Source: Garcia nutans
Taxonomy: Eukaryota > Streptophyta > Magnoliopsida > Malpighiales > Euphorbiaceae
Direction: 5' to 3'
Assembly (NCBI GenBank): GCA_947685225.1
Contig: CANTUV010000024.1
Span: forward strand, 18,432,001 to 18,496,000
Length of the DNA: 64,000 nucleotides
Positions 12,290 through 24,251 of the stretch are shown here, piece by piece. The translations under genes were made by a program, and so were the position numbers. The notes below the pieces were generated by a model. The model had not been told where the DNA came from and did no database searches. It worked only from the letters and a program-made list of their open reading frames with translations. How positions within the stretch are numbered: the first letter of the stretch is position 1; every line of letters begins with the position of its first letter.

Positions 12290-13976
12290 ACGTGATGAAA
12301 CAATCGCGCTTAGCATAAATACTTTGATGGCAAAAGAAATTTTAAAATAATGTGCCATGTAATTCTTTATGATATAAAATGCTTTATGCTTTAAAGCACA
12401 CGTTACTCACAATGATCACAAATATTTCACAATCACATACATTAGGCCCAAATGACCCTATATAATATTCAAGTTCTAGAGATATTAACTTGGTTTATCG
12501 TGACACCGGGGATCTAGGTGTCCAACCATACTGCCTAAAGGCGTGTCCCCTATTGACACCAGTGTGTCTAGCCCCAAAGGCAAATAAATATAATATCATG
12601 AGTGACACCATTGTGTCTAGCCTCGAAGGCACATAATATATCATGACATATCAACGACATGCCAATCCGACAACACCAAATACAATTCTCCGATGGCAAA
12701 CATACACCACATATACATTATGACTTTTACATAGTCACTTTCATCATTTCTCATTCTCATCACATTTCATATCTTTTCTTAATTTCCATACAATTCCATC
12801 ATAGAAAACATATTTTTTCCACTTTCATAATATGGCCGATTCTACAATTTAAAATGCATAATACACATTTTCTCAAATTATACATAACAAAGTCATTAAC
12901 CAATCCACAATGGCTTAACAAAAAACATTTTATGCATTTCACACACATTTACATAAAACAATGCACTTTACGTGCAAACACCAAAATTAAAGTAGCATAA
13001 CACAATCATAAAAATACTATGTGTTATGCTAATACAAATGCAATTAAAGCAAAAATAATTAAATTATGTACTAACCTCTAACTTGCTGAAACCAAAGCCA
13101 ATCTCACTCTCCAACCTTCACTTCTCCAAATGTCCATCAATTCTTTAATTTGATAATTATACTCAACTCAATCCTAAGCCAAGTTTTATTCCAAAATATA
13201 TCATTAGTTTCATATTCCTGCTTATTTTATTCAATCAAACATCAATTACATCAATTCTTTGCAAATTCCACCAAAAACCCTAATTCAACACTACTTCATC
13301 CAAACTTCCATAATACCCATTTATTTCAACCATCTAACCTTAAAATCATGAGTTCCACACCAAAATAACATCATAACAATTCATTATAACAATTATTGAA
13401 ACTCCCATCCAAAGTCCAATTTCCACATATTCATTGATCAACTAAATGATAACTCTTTAAATTGAAGAAACTCCTTACCTAGTGTTGGAAAATCTTTAGA
13501 TCCACCCTTAATCCTTGAAAACTTGGTGAAATTTTGAGTATTTAGAAGAATAAAGAAGCTCTTTTATGCTCCATGAAATTCAGCCTAGGGAGAGCAGAAG
13601 AAGAAGAAGAAGAAGAAGAAGAAGAATAAAAGATGACCAAATTTGATAAGAAGAAGAAGAAGAAAAGATGACCAAATATGATTTTTCTTCCTTTCATAGC
13701 CATATATATATATATATATTAATTAATTAATTAACAATTATTATTAATAATATTTATTCTCTTCCACTTAAAATTATTTTAATTTTGATTTATTTTTTTA
13801 ACTTTTACCTTTGACTTTTTAACTTTTTACCCCACTTTTATCTTTTAGTGACTTTTATAATTTAGATATATTTAATATAGACTGAATATATATTAGGCAT
13901 TTTCTTCTTTCAACCCATTAATTAACCCTTCCAATTTATTTATTTAATTATATTTAATAAAACTATGGGCATTACA
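12290..13976 (-). repeat. Tek-D: divergent Tekay-type LTR
   Basis: Order and motifs follow the Tek-A LTR: AAACAATCGCGCTTAGC (12299), the GTGTCTAGCCCC-AAAGGC blocks (12530-12630), GTACTAACCTC (13070), an AAG microsatellite (13590-13626) and a terminus GGGCATTACA at 13976. Sequence identity to Tek-A is low outside these blocks. The left terminus is not resolved and no internal region adjoins it. Confidence 0.65.
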
Positions 13977-14414
13977 GAGCTTGTGTCGTGATTGTACATT
14001 AAAAAACAAAAATTGAGCTAATTTGGCCAATAATGCTAGATTGTGTTTGGATTAGCTAATAAAAATTTAAGTAGTTACGTATTTGTTCTGAATGCTTATA
14101 AGTTGTTAATAAATACCTAACATGTTTGGTAAAAAAAATAGCTTATAAGAATATTTATTAGAGGAATTTACACGATTTACAGTGTTTTAGCTTTCCATTT
14201 TCAATTATACAGCCCATAATTTTTTTTTTTGCGTTTCTATATTTCAACAATTTATTTTCTTTTTTTATTTTTTTTTAGCTATGACATTTCTTTTTTGTTT
14301 CATTTTTCATTTTTATATCTTAAATTTTATTATATTTTTTTATTCATAAAAATATTTTTTGTTCCTATATCCTTAATATATACATGCAAAACACAAACAT
14401 ATACACACCACATA
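13977..14414. other. Unassigned AT-rich sequence between two LTRs
   Basis: No LTR feature is recognised. It has homopolymer T runs and a pair of similar phrases, GTTTGGATTAGCTAATAA (about 14049) and GTTTGGTAAAAAAAATAGC (about 14124). It is the best candidate in the window for DNA that is not an LTR element, possibly a small DNA-transposon remnant, but I see no terminal inverted repeat. Confidence 0.35.
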
Positions 14415-15424
14415 TGTAATATCCGTAGTTTTAGTTAAATTAAATAAGTATTTTGTGATTAATTAAAATATTCAAAAAGGTATATGTATAGTATATACCC
14501 AGTATATACATAACATATACTCTATATATACTTATTAAATATGTTGAATTCATAATATATACATGGAATACACATTACATATACATTATATATGCATGTA
14601 AGTAAAAATATATATAACATATAAATAAAATATATGTGATATATACATATACAAGAAATATACTTAACATATATATGGGATATAAAGTGGTGTTGGGAAG
14701 ATAATAATTAAAATAAAATAAAATAAAAAAGAAAAGTCAAAGAAAATACTTGGTGGAGAAAAAATATGAAAATAATTAAATAGTTAATTAAATTAATATT
14801 TATGGATAGAAATTAAGAAGAAATAAAATCAAAAAGCATCTTCTTTCTTTCTTCATAGTTGTGGCCGAAATTCTTGAGGAGAGAGAGAGAGATTTGAGCT
14901 TCTTCAACCACTTGAATTTGACAAGAATTTTTCAAGGAATTAAGTGGATTTTGGGGAGAAATCAAGAATCCAAGTAAGCTTTTCTCTTTTAAAGCTTATT
15001 TTTTCTTGTTTTAATGATTATGTATAATTAAGTTAATGAGAGAAAATTGTGTTTAATATCTAAAATTGATAAAATTAAAGTTAAGAGGATGATTATATAA
15101 TGATTTGTTAATCAATTTGTTGAGGTGTGCATAAAGTGTGAATTTAGGGTTATTTAGTGAATATGTGTAAATTGGGGTTTTGGTGTGGATGATTATAATA
15201 ATTGAAATAGAATAATTTAAGGCTGTTTAAATGTATATATTATGATTCTATGGTTAGGATTTTGATTCGGATGAGTTTGGATGAATTTAGGGTTATGGGG
15301 AGAATATGGGTTATTAGGGTTTCCAAGATGGGCGATTGTTTTAATATAAATGTTATGATTTTATGGTTGAAAATGTGATATGAGTAGATTTTAGTAAAGT
15401 TAGTGTTTATAGTTATAATATGTG
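14415..15424 (+). repeat. Tek-L LTR, first part (U3 side)
   Basis: Starts TGTAATATCC at 14415 and carries the Tekay-type leader-like region (TGGATTTTGGGGAGAAATC, then CCAAGTAAGC at about 14970). It stops at the T1 LTR and resumes at 39908 with the expected next blocks. Flanks of the intervening 15425-39907 are ATGTG and GTGTG, a 4 of 5 match consistent with a target duplication. Confidence 0.7.
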
Positions 15425-17453
15425 CGTGAGCGGGGATTTTTGCCCCCACTCCCGGTGGAATAGTTCTTGCGACTTCGGCACTGTTAGGCTTAGGGTCTTA
15501 GAAAATACGGGCCTAAGCCCGGAGAAAATGGAGTCTCCACCCGGACGGGCCAAAAAAAAGAAAGGGGTGGATGACTTGATTCCTAAGGAATTCCCAATCC
15601 CCCTAATCAGTTCAAAATATTGGGTACATGTGGGGAAGGTGAGAAATGGCCCAGCACCACCATAACGCCCGGTTCATTGGAACCGACCTCCTTTTCAGGT
15701 CTTAATATTATAAAATTCTTAAATATAATGATATTATCCATACTACATGCAACAATTAAAATAAAGCATCATTATATTAAAATCAAAGTAATGTTCAAAC
15801 AAAATAAATAAATGGACACCCATCCGAGGATGGAAACGTGCCCTTACAAAACTAAATAGGACACCCACCAAAAGGTGAAAATGTATCCTTTACATTAATC
15901 CCAAAATATAAAAAAAATTTAAATTACATAAAAATTAATTAATGAGGCACCCAATCATGGAAACATACCTCTTACAATTTTAATAAACAAATAATAATTG
16001 AAAAAATATTCATCCATGATAAATTAAATGAACCAAACATTGAAATTAAATAAATTAATCATCAAAATATATAATAAACTAAACAATTAAATTTAAAACT
16101 TTAAATAAAGCAATAAAAATAAAAATTGATGTTTACATCTTGAATTAGGGTTTCTAGGGTTTTAAACATGAAATATATTTGTTTAGGGTTTTAGATGGGA
16201 AATTAGGGTTTCTAGAGTTTTTCTTGAACCTAAGACTTATGTATATAAAATAAGATTTAAAATACAAATCAAAATTTAAATAATGCATATTTACAATTTA
16301 ATGTAGACTACCATTAAAAGATATTGTGATATAACTCTAAAGTGTAAATTGTAATTAGGGTTTTGGATTATTGTAATTATAAAATTGTAATTAGGGTTTT
16401 GGATACTGTAAGTAATTATAAAATTTGTTGTAAAATCCTATTTCATGAATTATTGTCATAGTAAGTTTAAATGAGTTAAGTGTTGAAATTAATCAATGTA
16501 TTTAACTGGATGAGTTAATAAGAACGTTACTTGTATTGTAGGCTCCACCAAGTTGATGTGTTGATCCAAGCTATCTTTTCTTTTATGCCTAGAATAATTG
16601 ATTATTGGTTGAAGACTTCTTGATCTAAAGATCGGCCACTACCACTTTGCTTTGCTTTTTTCTTTGTTTTCAGATTGTTTTCTTCCTTCTTTGATGTTGC
16701 TCAATTGCTTTTTCGATGATTCCCATTTTATCAAACTGCTAGTGTCTTTTTTACTGCCAATGTGTTAATCCAGGTTGCTCTTTGCCAAAAATTCCTGATT
16801 TTTACTCCATTAAAAGTCCCTCTTGCCAAATGTTGTTGGCGTTTAAAAGTCTATTCAAGTTAGAAGTCCATGAAGGCTGCCCTTTGCTAAAAGTTCCATA
16901 AATCCCCCTATCTCTGTTTTATGGTTTGTATTTATGACAACGTGCATGCATTAGGTTAAAAAGTCATGGGAGTTTTTTATATTTAAAATGGATCCTCTCT
17001 GATTCATATCGAATTAAAACCACATAGTACACCGAGACCATAACAGACTCAAACCAAGCAAACTCATCAAAATATAAGTCCATATCAAATTGGGATGGCT
17101 CCAATTCGATATAGAGCCTATCCCATATCGAATTAGACTTCCAATTCGATATGGGGACCTTTAATTAAGGTCCCATATCGAATTGGGACTCTCCCAATTC
17201 GATATGGCACCTTAATTTAAGGTCCCATATCAAATTGGGAGAGTCCCAATTCGATATGGACTGTCCCATATTGAATTGGAGAGGCCAATTTGACTCCAAC
17301 ACACCCCCGAATGCCCTAACATCAAATTACATCCAATCAAAATTTTTAAAACAAACCTCTTTAGGGTTTTAAAGGTTCCACCATTGTACCATATAATAAA
17401 AAGGTTTATAACTCAGGCAATGAACATGTTAGGACCAAAATCAAGGGTCTACA
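15425..17453 (-). repeat. Tat-like LTR a, minus orientation
   Basis: The plus strand runs GTGAGCGGGGATTTTTGCCC to TCAAGGGTCTACA. It shares with all Tat-like LTRs the nearly invariant U5 block, the repeated GGACACCC-CATC phrases and the GGGTTTCTAGGGTTTT stretch. It is followed by only one base and then LTR b in the same orientation. It has about 240 bp (roughly 16750-16990) that LTR b lacks. Confidence 0.85.
17078..17292. repeat. Palindrome array CCAATTCGATATGG in LTR a
   Basis: Alternating CCAATTCGATATGG and CCATATCGAATTGG units, separated by self-complementary TTTAATTAAGG and CTTAATTTAAGG spacers, make a chain of potential hairpins near the U3 start of the LTR. Similar arrays lie at 18912-19125 (LTR b) and 27730-28045 (T2 LTR). 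Confidence 0.9.
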
Positions 17454-17454
17454 G

Positions 17455-19290
17455 TTTGAGTGGGGATTTTTGCCCCCACTCCCGGTGGAATAGTTCATGT
17501 GACTTCGGCACTGTTAGGCTTAGGGCCTTAAAGAATAAAGGTCTAAGCCCGGAGAAAATGGAGTCGCCACTCGGATAGGCCGGGAAAAATAAAGGTGTGG
17601 ATGACTCAATTCCTAAGAAATCCCCAACCCCCTAATGGGTTCGAAAAGTTGGGTATATGTGGGGAATGTGAGAAATAGCCCAGCACACCCACAACACCTA
17701 GTTCATTAGAACTGACCTCCTTTTCAGGTCTTAATATTATAAAATTCTTAAATATAATGATATAATCCATACTACATGCAATAATTAAAATAAAGCATTA
17801 TTATATTAAAATCAAAGCAATATCCAAACAAAATAAATAAATGGACACCCATCCGAGGATGGAAATGTGCCCTTACATCATCTAATGTCTAAAACTAAAT
17901 AGGACACCCACCAAAAAGTGAAAATGTGTCCTTTACATTAATCCCAAAATATAAAAATAATTTAAATTACATGAAAATTAATTAATGAGGTACCCAATTA
18001 TGCAAACATACCTCTTACAATTTTAATAAATAAATAATAATTGAAAAAATATTCATCCATGATAAATTAAATAAACCAAACATTTAAATTAAATAAATCA
18101 ATCATCAAAACACATAATAAACTAAATAATTAAATTTAAAACTTTAAATAAAGCAATAAAAATATAAATTAAGGTTTACATCTTGAATTAGGGTTTCTAG
18201 GGTATTAAACATGAAATATGGTTTTTTAGGGTTTTAGATGGGAAATTAGGGTTTCTAAGGTTTTAAACATGAAATATGTTTTTTTAAGGGTTTTAGATAG
18301 GAAATTAGGGTTTCTAGAGTTTTTCCTTAACCTAAGACTTATGTATATAAAATAAGATTTAAAATACAAATCAAAATTTAAATAATGCACAATTATGATT
18401 TAATGTAGACTACCATTAAAAGATATTGTGATATAACTCTAAAGTGTAAATTATAATTAGGGTTTTGGATTATTGTAATTATAAAATTGTAATTAGGGTT
18501 TCGGATACTGTAAGTAATTATAAAATTTGTTGCAAAATCATATTTCATGATTTATTGTCACGATAAGTTTAAATGAATTAAGTGTTGAAATAAATCAATG
18601 TATTTAACTGGATGAGTTAATAAGAAGATTACTTGTATTGTAGGCTCCACCAAGTTGATGTTGTTATCCAAGCTATCTTTTTCTTTTATGCCTAGAATAA
18701 TTGATTATTTGTTAAAAACTTCATGATTTAAAGATTAGCCACTTTGCTTTGCTTTGCTTTCTTCTTTATTTTCAGATTGTTTTCTTCATTCCATGATGTT
18801 GCTCAATTGCTTTTTGATGATTCCCATTTGATCAAAATGTTACTTGTATTAAAACCACGTAGTACACCGAGACCATATCATACTCAAACAAAGCAAACTC
18901 GTCAAAACATAAGTCCATATCCAATTGGGAAGGCTCTAATTTGATATGATGGGGACCTTTAATTAAGGTCCCATATTGAATTGGAAATCCAATTCAATAT
19001 GGGACTTATCCCATATCAAATTGGGACTTCCAATTCGATATGGGACCTTAATTTAAGGTCCCATATCAAATTGTGAGAGTATCCCAATTCGATATGGGAT
19101 AGCCCATATTGAGTTGGAGAGGCCTGTTTGACTTCAACACACCCCCGAATACCCTAACATCGAATTAGATCCAATTGAATTTCCAAAACAAACCTCTTTA
19201 GGGTTTTAAAGGTTCCACCATTGTACCATATAATCAAAAGGTTTATAACTCAAGCAACGGACAAGTCAGGGCCAAAATCAAGGGTCAACA
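17455..19290 (-). repeat. T1 3' LTR (LTR b), minus orientation, 1836 bp
   Basis: The plus strand runs TTTGAGTGGGGATTTTTGCC to AATCAAGGGTCAACA and is followed by a PPT and T1 internal sequence, so it is the 3' LTR of T1. It resembles LTR a closely over most of its length. The first base pair of the terminal TG is altered. Confidence 0.85.
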
Positions 19291-19306
19291 GTTTGCCCCC
19301 TGGTTG
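19291..19306 (-). other. T1 polypurine tract
   Basis: The minus strand reads CAACCAGGGGGCAAAC directly before the LTR. The same position in T3 reads AAGTAGGGGGCAAAC. Confidence 0.75.
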
Positions 19307-19371
19307 AAAAATCTAAGACTTTTGTAGAAAAGAGTAAAAAGCAACATAGTTTTGAGAAGATTTTAGATGAG

Positions 19372-20408
19372 GATGGGTACTTGGATTTGATTTGGGTACT
19401 TGGACCCAAGATTGAATTTGAATTGGGTACTTGGACCCGAGACTAAATTTGATTTGGGTACTTGGACCCGAGATTGGATACTTGGACCTGAGACTGAATT
19501 TGATTTGGGTACTTAGACTCAAGACTGGGTACATAGAAATGAGACTAAATTTGATTTTAGTACTTGGACCCGAGAATGAGTACTTGGACCACAGACTGAA
19601 TTTGATTTGGGTACTTGGACCTGAGAATAAGTACTTTGACCCAAGATTGAATTTGATTTGGGTACTTAGACCCAAGACTGAATTGAGTTTGGGTACTTGG
19701 ACCCAAGATTGGCTACTTGGACCCGAGATTAGATTGAATTTGGATACTTGGACCCGAGACTGGGTACTTGGACCTAAGAATGAATTGGATTTGGGTACCT
19801 AGACCTGAGATTGGGTACTTAGACCCATGACTGAATTGGATTTGGGTACTTGGACCTGAGATTGGGTACTTGGAGCTGAGACTGAATTGGATTTGGGTAC
19901 TTAGACCCGAGATTGGGTACTTCGACCCAAGACTGAATTGAATTTGGGTGTTTGGACTTGAGACTGAATTGGATTTGGGTACCTGGACCTGAGATTGGGT
20001 ACTTGGACCCAAAACTAGATTGGATTTAGGTACTTGAACCCAAGACTGGGTACTTGGACTCGAGGTTGAATTGAATTTAGGTGCTCGAACCCGAGACTGA
20101 ATTTGATTTGGGTACTTGGACCCAAGACTGAATTTGATTTTGGGTGCTTGGACCTAAGACTGAATTGGATTTGGGTACTTAGACCCAAGATTGGGTACTT
20201 GGACCCAAGATGAGGTACTTGGACCCAAGATTGGGTACTTGGACCCGTGACTGAATTGGGTACTTGGACCCTAGACTTGGTACTTAGACCCATGACTGAA
20301 TTGGGTACTTGGACCCGTGACTGAATTGGGTATATGGACCTGTGACTAAATTGGATACTTGGACACGAGACTAGGTACTTAGACCCGAGACTAAATTGGA
20401 TTTGACTA
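19372..20408. repeat. T1 3'UTR minisatellite, about 1 kb
   Basis: Several dozen variants of TTGGGTACTTGGACCCGAGA followed by CTGAATTTGATT, with unit lengths mixing about 24 and 55 bp. Long open frames on both strands here come only from the repeat period; they have no gene-like features. Confidence 0.95.
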
Positions 20409-20451
20409 ACCTTTTATCAATTGAGAATTATGGCTTAACTGGTTGTTCCAT

Positions 20452-20640
20452 TCTTTAATGGATTTTGGGTCTTTGCCCGCCAAAAATGGATCTTTATCCA
20501 TTGGACATTGGGTCTTTACCCTTAAAACATGGATCTTTATCCATTGGAGATTGGTTCTTTACCTTTGATACATGGATCTTTATCCATCGGAGGTCGGATC
20601 TTTACTCTTGAAACATAGATCTTTATCCATTGGAGGTAAA
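20452..20640. repeat. T1 second 3'UTR array
   Basis: Four degenerate units of the type GGATCTTTATCCATTGGAG plus TTGGGTCTTTACCCTTGAAA. The same motif forms larger arrays in T3 (32040-32275) and T4 (43285-43690). Confidence 0.9.
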
Positions 20641-21100
20641 GGATTTGGCAAGGGTCGAGAAGCCGTGTTGTAGTAAATCCATCTTTATTAGATTCTCCAA
20701 CATTTTTGACAAAGGTTCCCCCAAGTCTGAAAATTTATCCTTCTTTGCTAGTTTAGTTACTGCATTTTTCTCAACACCTCTTCTTTTCCTTTGATTTTGC
20801 TCAATTGGGGTGGTAGCCGCCCTTATTGCTCCAGTTAGACAGCACATGGTTCGACTGGTCTTGTAGAATAGGGGTTGATCCCTCATTTTTCATTTGAACT
20901 CTATCAGTAGACATGTTCCTTGTTAATGTTGCCTTTTCCTTCTTCTTTACGTCAATGGGAGATGCCTTGTTAGCATTGTTGATGATCTCCATAATTTGAA
21001 TCAATTGGGTCCTCATAATTTCAACCAATTGATCTCGTAGCTCGGCTATCCTAGCTTTGACAACTTCATCGATTATATCCCTTAGCTAGTTTGTATCCAT
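20620..21100 (-). pseudogene. gag: T1 gag remnant lacking the capsid core
   Basis: The ATG at 21098-21100 begins MDTN.LRDIIDEVVKARIAEL, an amphipathic N-terminus like the T2 and T3 Gag starts. The basic, lysine-rich linker is recognisable. The sequence then jumps to a part (KFSDLGEPLSKMLENLIKMD) matching the T3 segment after its capsid (QFSELGKPLS). The capsid core, several hundred bases in T3, is missing. T2 has a similar deletion, so T1 and T2 belong to one capsid-less subfamily. Confidence 0.75.
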
Positions 21101-22250
21101 CCTTCCAATGAATCACTTGAATGAAAATCAATATTGTAGGTGGTATCATTGTATGCTCTTGAATTGTCGTACTACAAGTCTGTAAGCCAAAAAGGATAAA
21201 TGACATGTTATGCAATGCGTGTATGTATGTATGCATGTATGCACAAATGACAATCAAACAAACATAATTAGGATGTTGCTTCCAACCTTATGACTTCCAC
21301 ACAAATGGTGAGTCTTTTTTCCTAGGTTTATGGTCAACAAAATACCAACATGGGATATTTTATTTTTGAAAAGTTCCCTCGAACGGTTTAATCAATAGTT
21401 ACATTTTTTAATATAGAAGTCGGTCCATGATAATTCCAATTAATTAGGCTTTAATCCATTGAATCTCAATTAAAATAGCTTTTATGCTATATTGGATTAA
21501 AACAAAATTAAGAGGTTCATCATAAATAGATTTCCTTATTTGAAAAAGTAACTAGTGATTCATGCCAAAAACAAGCCCATGATTAATAATTCTTAGTATA
21601 AACTAGGCTCACAATTTATTTTTGGTATTTCCGTAATTGACATAAATATTTGTAACCTCTTTTGAAAAGGTTATGAAAATAATTTTGTTTCTAAACCCAT
21701 TGTAAAAAGATTTTTAGAAAAAATGGATTTTGGGCTTTGTATTTGGGTCATGAGAAAATAAATTTTGACTTGTTTTGGAAAAGTTTTATGTCTAAAGACC
21801 AAATTGAAAATTTTAAAAATAGCTTTGGTCTTTTGAATTTAGAGAAAAAAAAATATTTGTGCTCACAATGTAATTAGGTCATATTAGAAAAAGAATAAAC
21901 CAAATAAGCCATGATTTAAACCAAGATAAATTAACCATAGTCAAACAACAAGCATTTGAGGTAAATACCTAAAGAAAGTAACTAGGCCAATTACATTAGC
22001 TTTAGTCTTTGGGTTAAAAGGCTTAGGTTCTCATAGCAAGTATATACCAAAAGGCACAAGGCTATGAGTGGTTATGCCATGCTCGATCTCCATACCTTGA
22101 GTGAAAGTATGGCATCCCTTAAATATCACAATACGGGTTACATAGCCGTCCTAACTAACTCACATAATGCAATTTAAGCAATACAATGGATAATATCATA
22201 ATAAGAAAAAAAATAATATAAAGACTAACAAAATCAACTTCTCTTATTCC
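21101..22250 (-). other. T1 5' leader
   Basis: Long untranslated leader between the primer site and gag. It contains the conserved stem-loop at 22090-22112 and a stretch near 21190-21245 rich in GCATGTATG, both also present in T3. No long open frame is credible. Confidence 0.65.
22090..22112 (-). other. Conserved leader stem-loop, T1 copy
   Basis: CCATAC and GTATGG pair around an 11-base loop (CTTGAGTGAAA on the plus strand). The same 23-mer, essentially unchanged, occurs at 22283-22305 (T2) and 37152-37174 (T3). Confidence 0.6.
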
Positions 22251-22282
22251 TATGTAACCCGTATTGTGATATTTAAGGGATA

Positions 22283-22305
22283 CCATACTTTCACTCAAGG
22301 TATGG
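22283..22305 (+). other. Conserved leader stem-loop, T2 copy
   Basis: CCATAC, loop TTTCACTCAAG, GTATGG. Same position relative to the leader as in T1 and T3. Confidence 0.6.
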
Positions 22306-23316
22306 AGATCGAGCATGGCATAACCACTCATAGCCTTGTACCTTTTGGTATATACTTGCTATGGGAACCTAAGCTTTTCAACCCAAAGACTAAAGCTCAT
22401 GTAATTGGCTTAATTACTTTCCTTAAGTTTTTACCCAAATGCTTGTTGCTTGACTATGGCTGATATATCTCGATTTGAACTATGGCTTATTTGGTTTGTT
22501 CTTTTTCTAATACGATCTAATTGTAGTGTAAGCTTAATATAATTTTTTTATTCCTTTAAGCCCAAAAGACCAAAACTATTTTCAAAATTTTCAAGGTGGT
22601 CTTTAGACCTAAAACTTTTCTAAAATGGCTCATGGCCCAAATACAAAGCCCAAGAGTCATTTTTAAATAAACCTTTTTTTTACAATGGGCTTTGAAAGAA
22701 AATTATTTTTTCACTTTATTCAAATTACAATTTTTCTTTACCTTCTTCTTAAATGAGCTTACAGCTATTTAAGTCAATTATGGAATACCAAAAATCAATT
22801 GTGGGCCTAATTTATATCAAGAATTATTAATCATAGGCTTGTTTGTGACATGAATCATTAGTTATTTTTTTAAAAAGAAAATCTATTTATGATAAACCCT
22901 TTAATTTAGTTTTAATCCATAATATAGCATAAAAGCTATTTTTAGTTGATCTAATGGATTAATGCTTAATTGATGGAAATTATCATGGACTGATTTCTAA
23001 GTTTGAAAATACAACTATTAGTTAAACTGTCTGAGTGAATTTTTTAAAAAATAAGATGTCTCATGTTGATATTTTGTTGACCATATACCTAGGAAATGAG
23101 ACTCACCGCTCGTGTGTGGAAATTATAAGGTTAGAAGGAACGCCCTAATAATTTTTGTTTATATGTTACTTGTCCATCCATGCATACATACATACATGCA
23201 TTACATTACATTTGCATTAATCCTTTCTGGCTCATAGACCTAGAGTATGACAGTTCAAGAGCCTAAGACCACTCAACCTACATAAGTGATTCTAATTCAA
23301 GTGCTTCATTGGGAGG

Positions 23317-23972
23317 ATGGATGCAAACCAGCTAAGGGATATAGTCGATGAAGTTGTCAAAGCTAGGATGGTTGAGCTACGGGATCAATCGGCTAAAATT
23401 ATGAAGATCAAGTTGATTGAAATTCTGGAGATAATCAATAATGCTAATGAGGCATCTCCCATTAACATAAAGAAGAAGGGAAAAGAAACTTTAACAAGGA
23501 ACAGGTCCACTGATAGAGATCAAATGAGAAACGGGGTCACTTCATGGTCTACATGATCAATTAAACATATGCCAACTAAACATTTTAAAGACTTGTATGA
23601 GGAATGGGGGAAAGAAAAGAATGTATATAGTGGAAAAGGGAGCAGTAAGTGTGGCTGCTATCCCAATGGGCAAAGTCAAAGGAGATAAAAAGATGTTGGG
23701 ATAAATGCAATGACTGAGCCAGCAAAGAAGCATATATTTTCAAATTTAAGGGAACATTTGCCAAAGGTGTTTGAAAGTCTAATGAAGATGGATTTGCTAT
23801 AACCATTGGCACCTTGACCATTACCATATCCTCTATCGCCTAAGCTCAACACTCAACTTTATTGCCACTTCTATCATACTCTAGGTCATGACATACATCA
23901 ATGTGTACGTTTGAGGCATGAGATACAAAATCTCATCGATGATGGAAAGATCCTCGCCCCTGACATGTCCAA
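23317..23972 (+). pseudogene. gag: T2 gag remnant: N-terminus and C-terminal knuckle, capsid deleted
   Basis: Starts MDANQLRDIVDEVVKARMVE, a charged, probably coiled-coil N-terminus, then a basic linker. A stop occurs after about 79 codons and further stops follow. At about 23863-23910 the frame encodes CHFYHTLGHDIHQCVRLRHE, matching the T3 Gag C-terminal motif CQFHQMRGHKTDKC; this Cys/His motif is typical of Tat-lineage Gag. The capsid core between the two parts is absent, so this is not a functional particle protein. Confidence 0.75.
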
Positions 23973-24251
23973 GTAGATGAAGCATTTTTTGGCTTCAACT
24001 TAAAAATTTTCTCTTAGCTCGTTTGGCTTTTGTTTTCCTTTCTTTTCTTGATGTTTTTTAGAATAATTATGTTTTTCAAATTAAGATTGTTTGAATAAAT
24101 TACTTTCGTTTAAATTTTTATGGTATTTGTTCATTTTGATGTTCAACCAATGATGAATCTAGCTTAATATTTATAAATTAGTATATCATACATCATGATT
24201 TGAATGACTTCACTAGGTGAAGGAATTATTCTATAGCATTGAGTTGTGTAT

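Larger units (their letters stand above)
19291..22250 (-). mobile_element. T1: Tat-like non-autonomous element, internal region, truncated at its primer site
   Basis: Read on the minus strand, the order is 5' leader (22250-21101), a deleted gag (21100 to about 20620), a 3' region rich in tandem repeats (20640-19372), PPT and LTR b. No protease, RT or integrase sequence is present. The 5' end stops at the edge of the primer site, where the plus-strand sequence CTTCTCTTATTCC corresponds to CTTCTCTTATCCCC beside the T3 PBS. There it meets T2 in opposite orientation. Confidence 0.8.

Noticed and set aside
19313..20293. Overlapping open frames of about 90-123 codons on both strands with repeating peptides
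   Set aside because: They lie wholly in the T1 minisatellite; the repeat has no stops in several frames, so open frames arise without coding.
22020..22390. Head-to-head junction as a single self-primed palindromic cDNA
   Set aside because: The T1 and T2 LTRs diverge just inside the terminal 25 bp and the gag arms are only about 85% alike by eye, so two different templates or elements are required.
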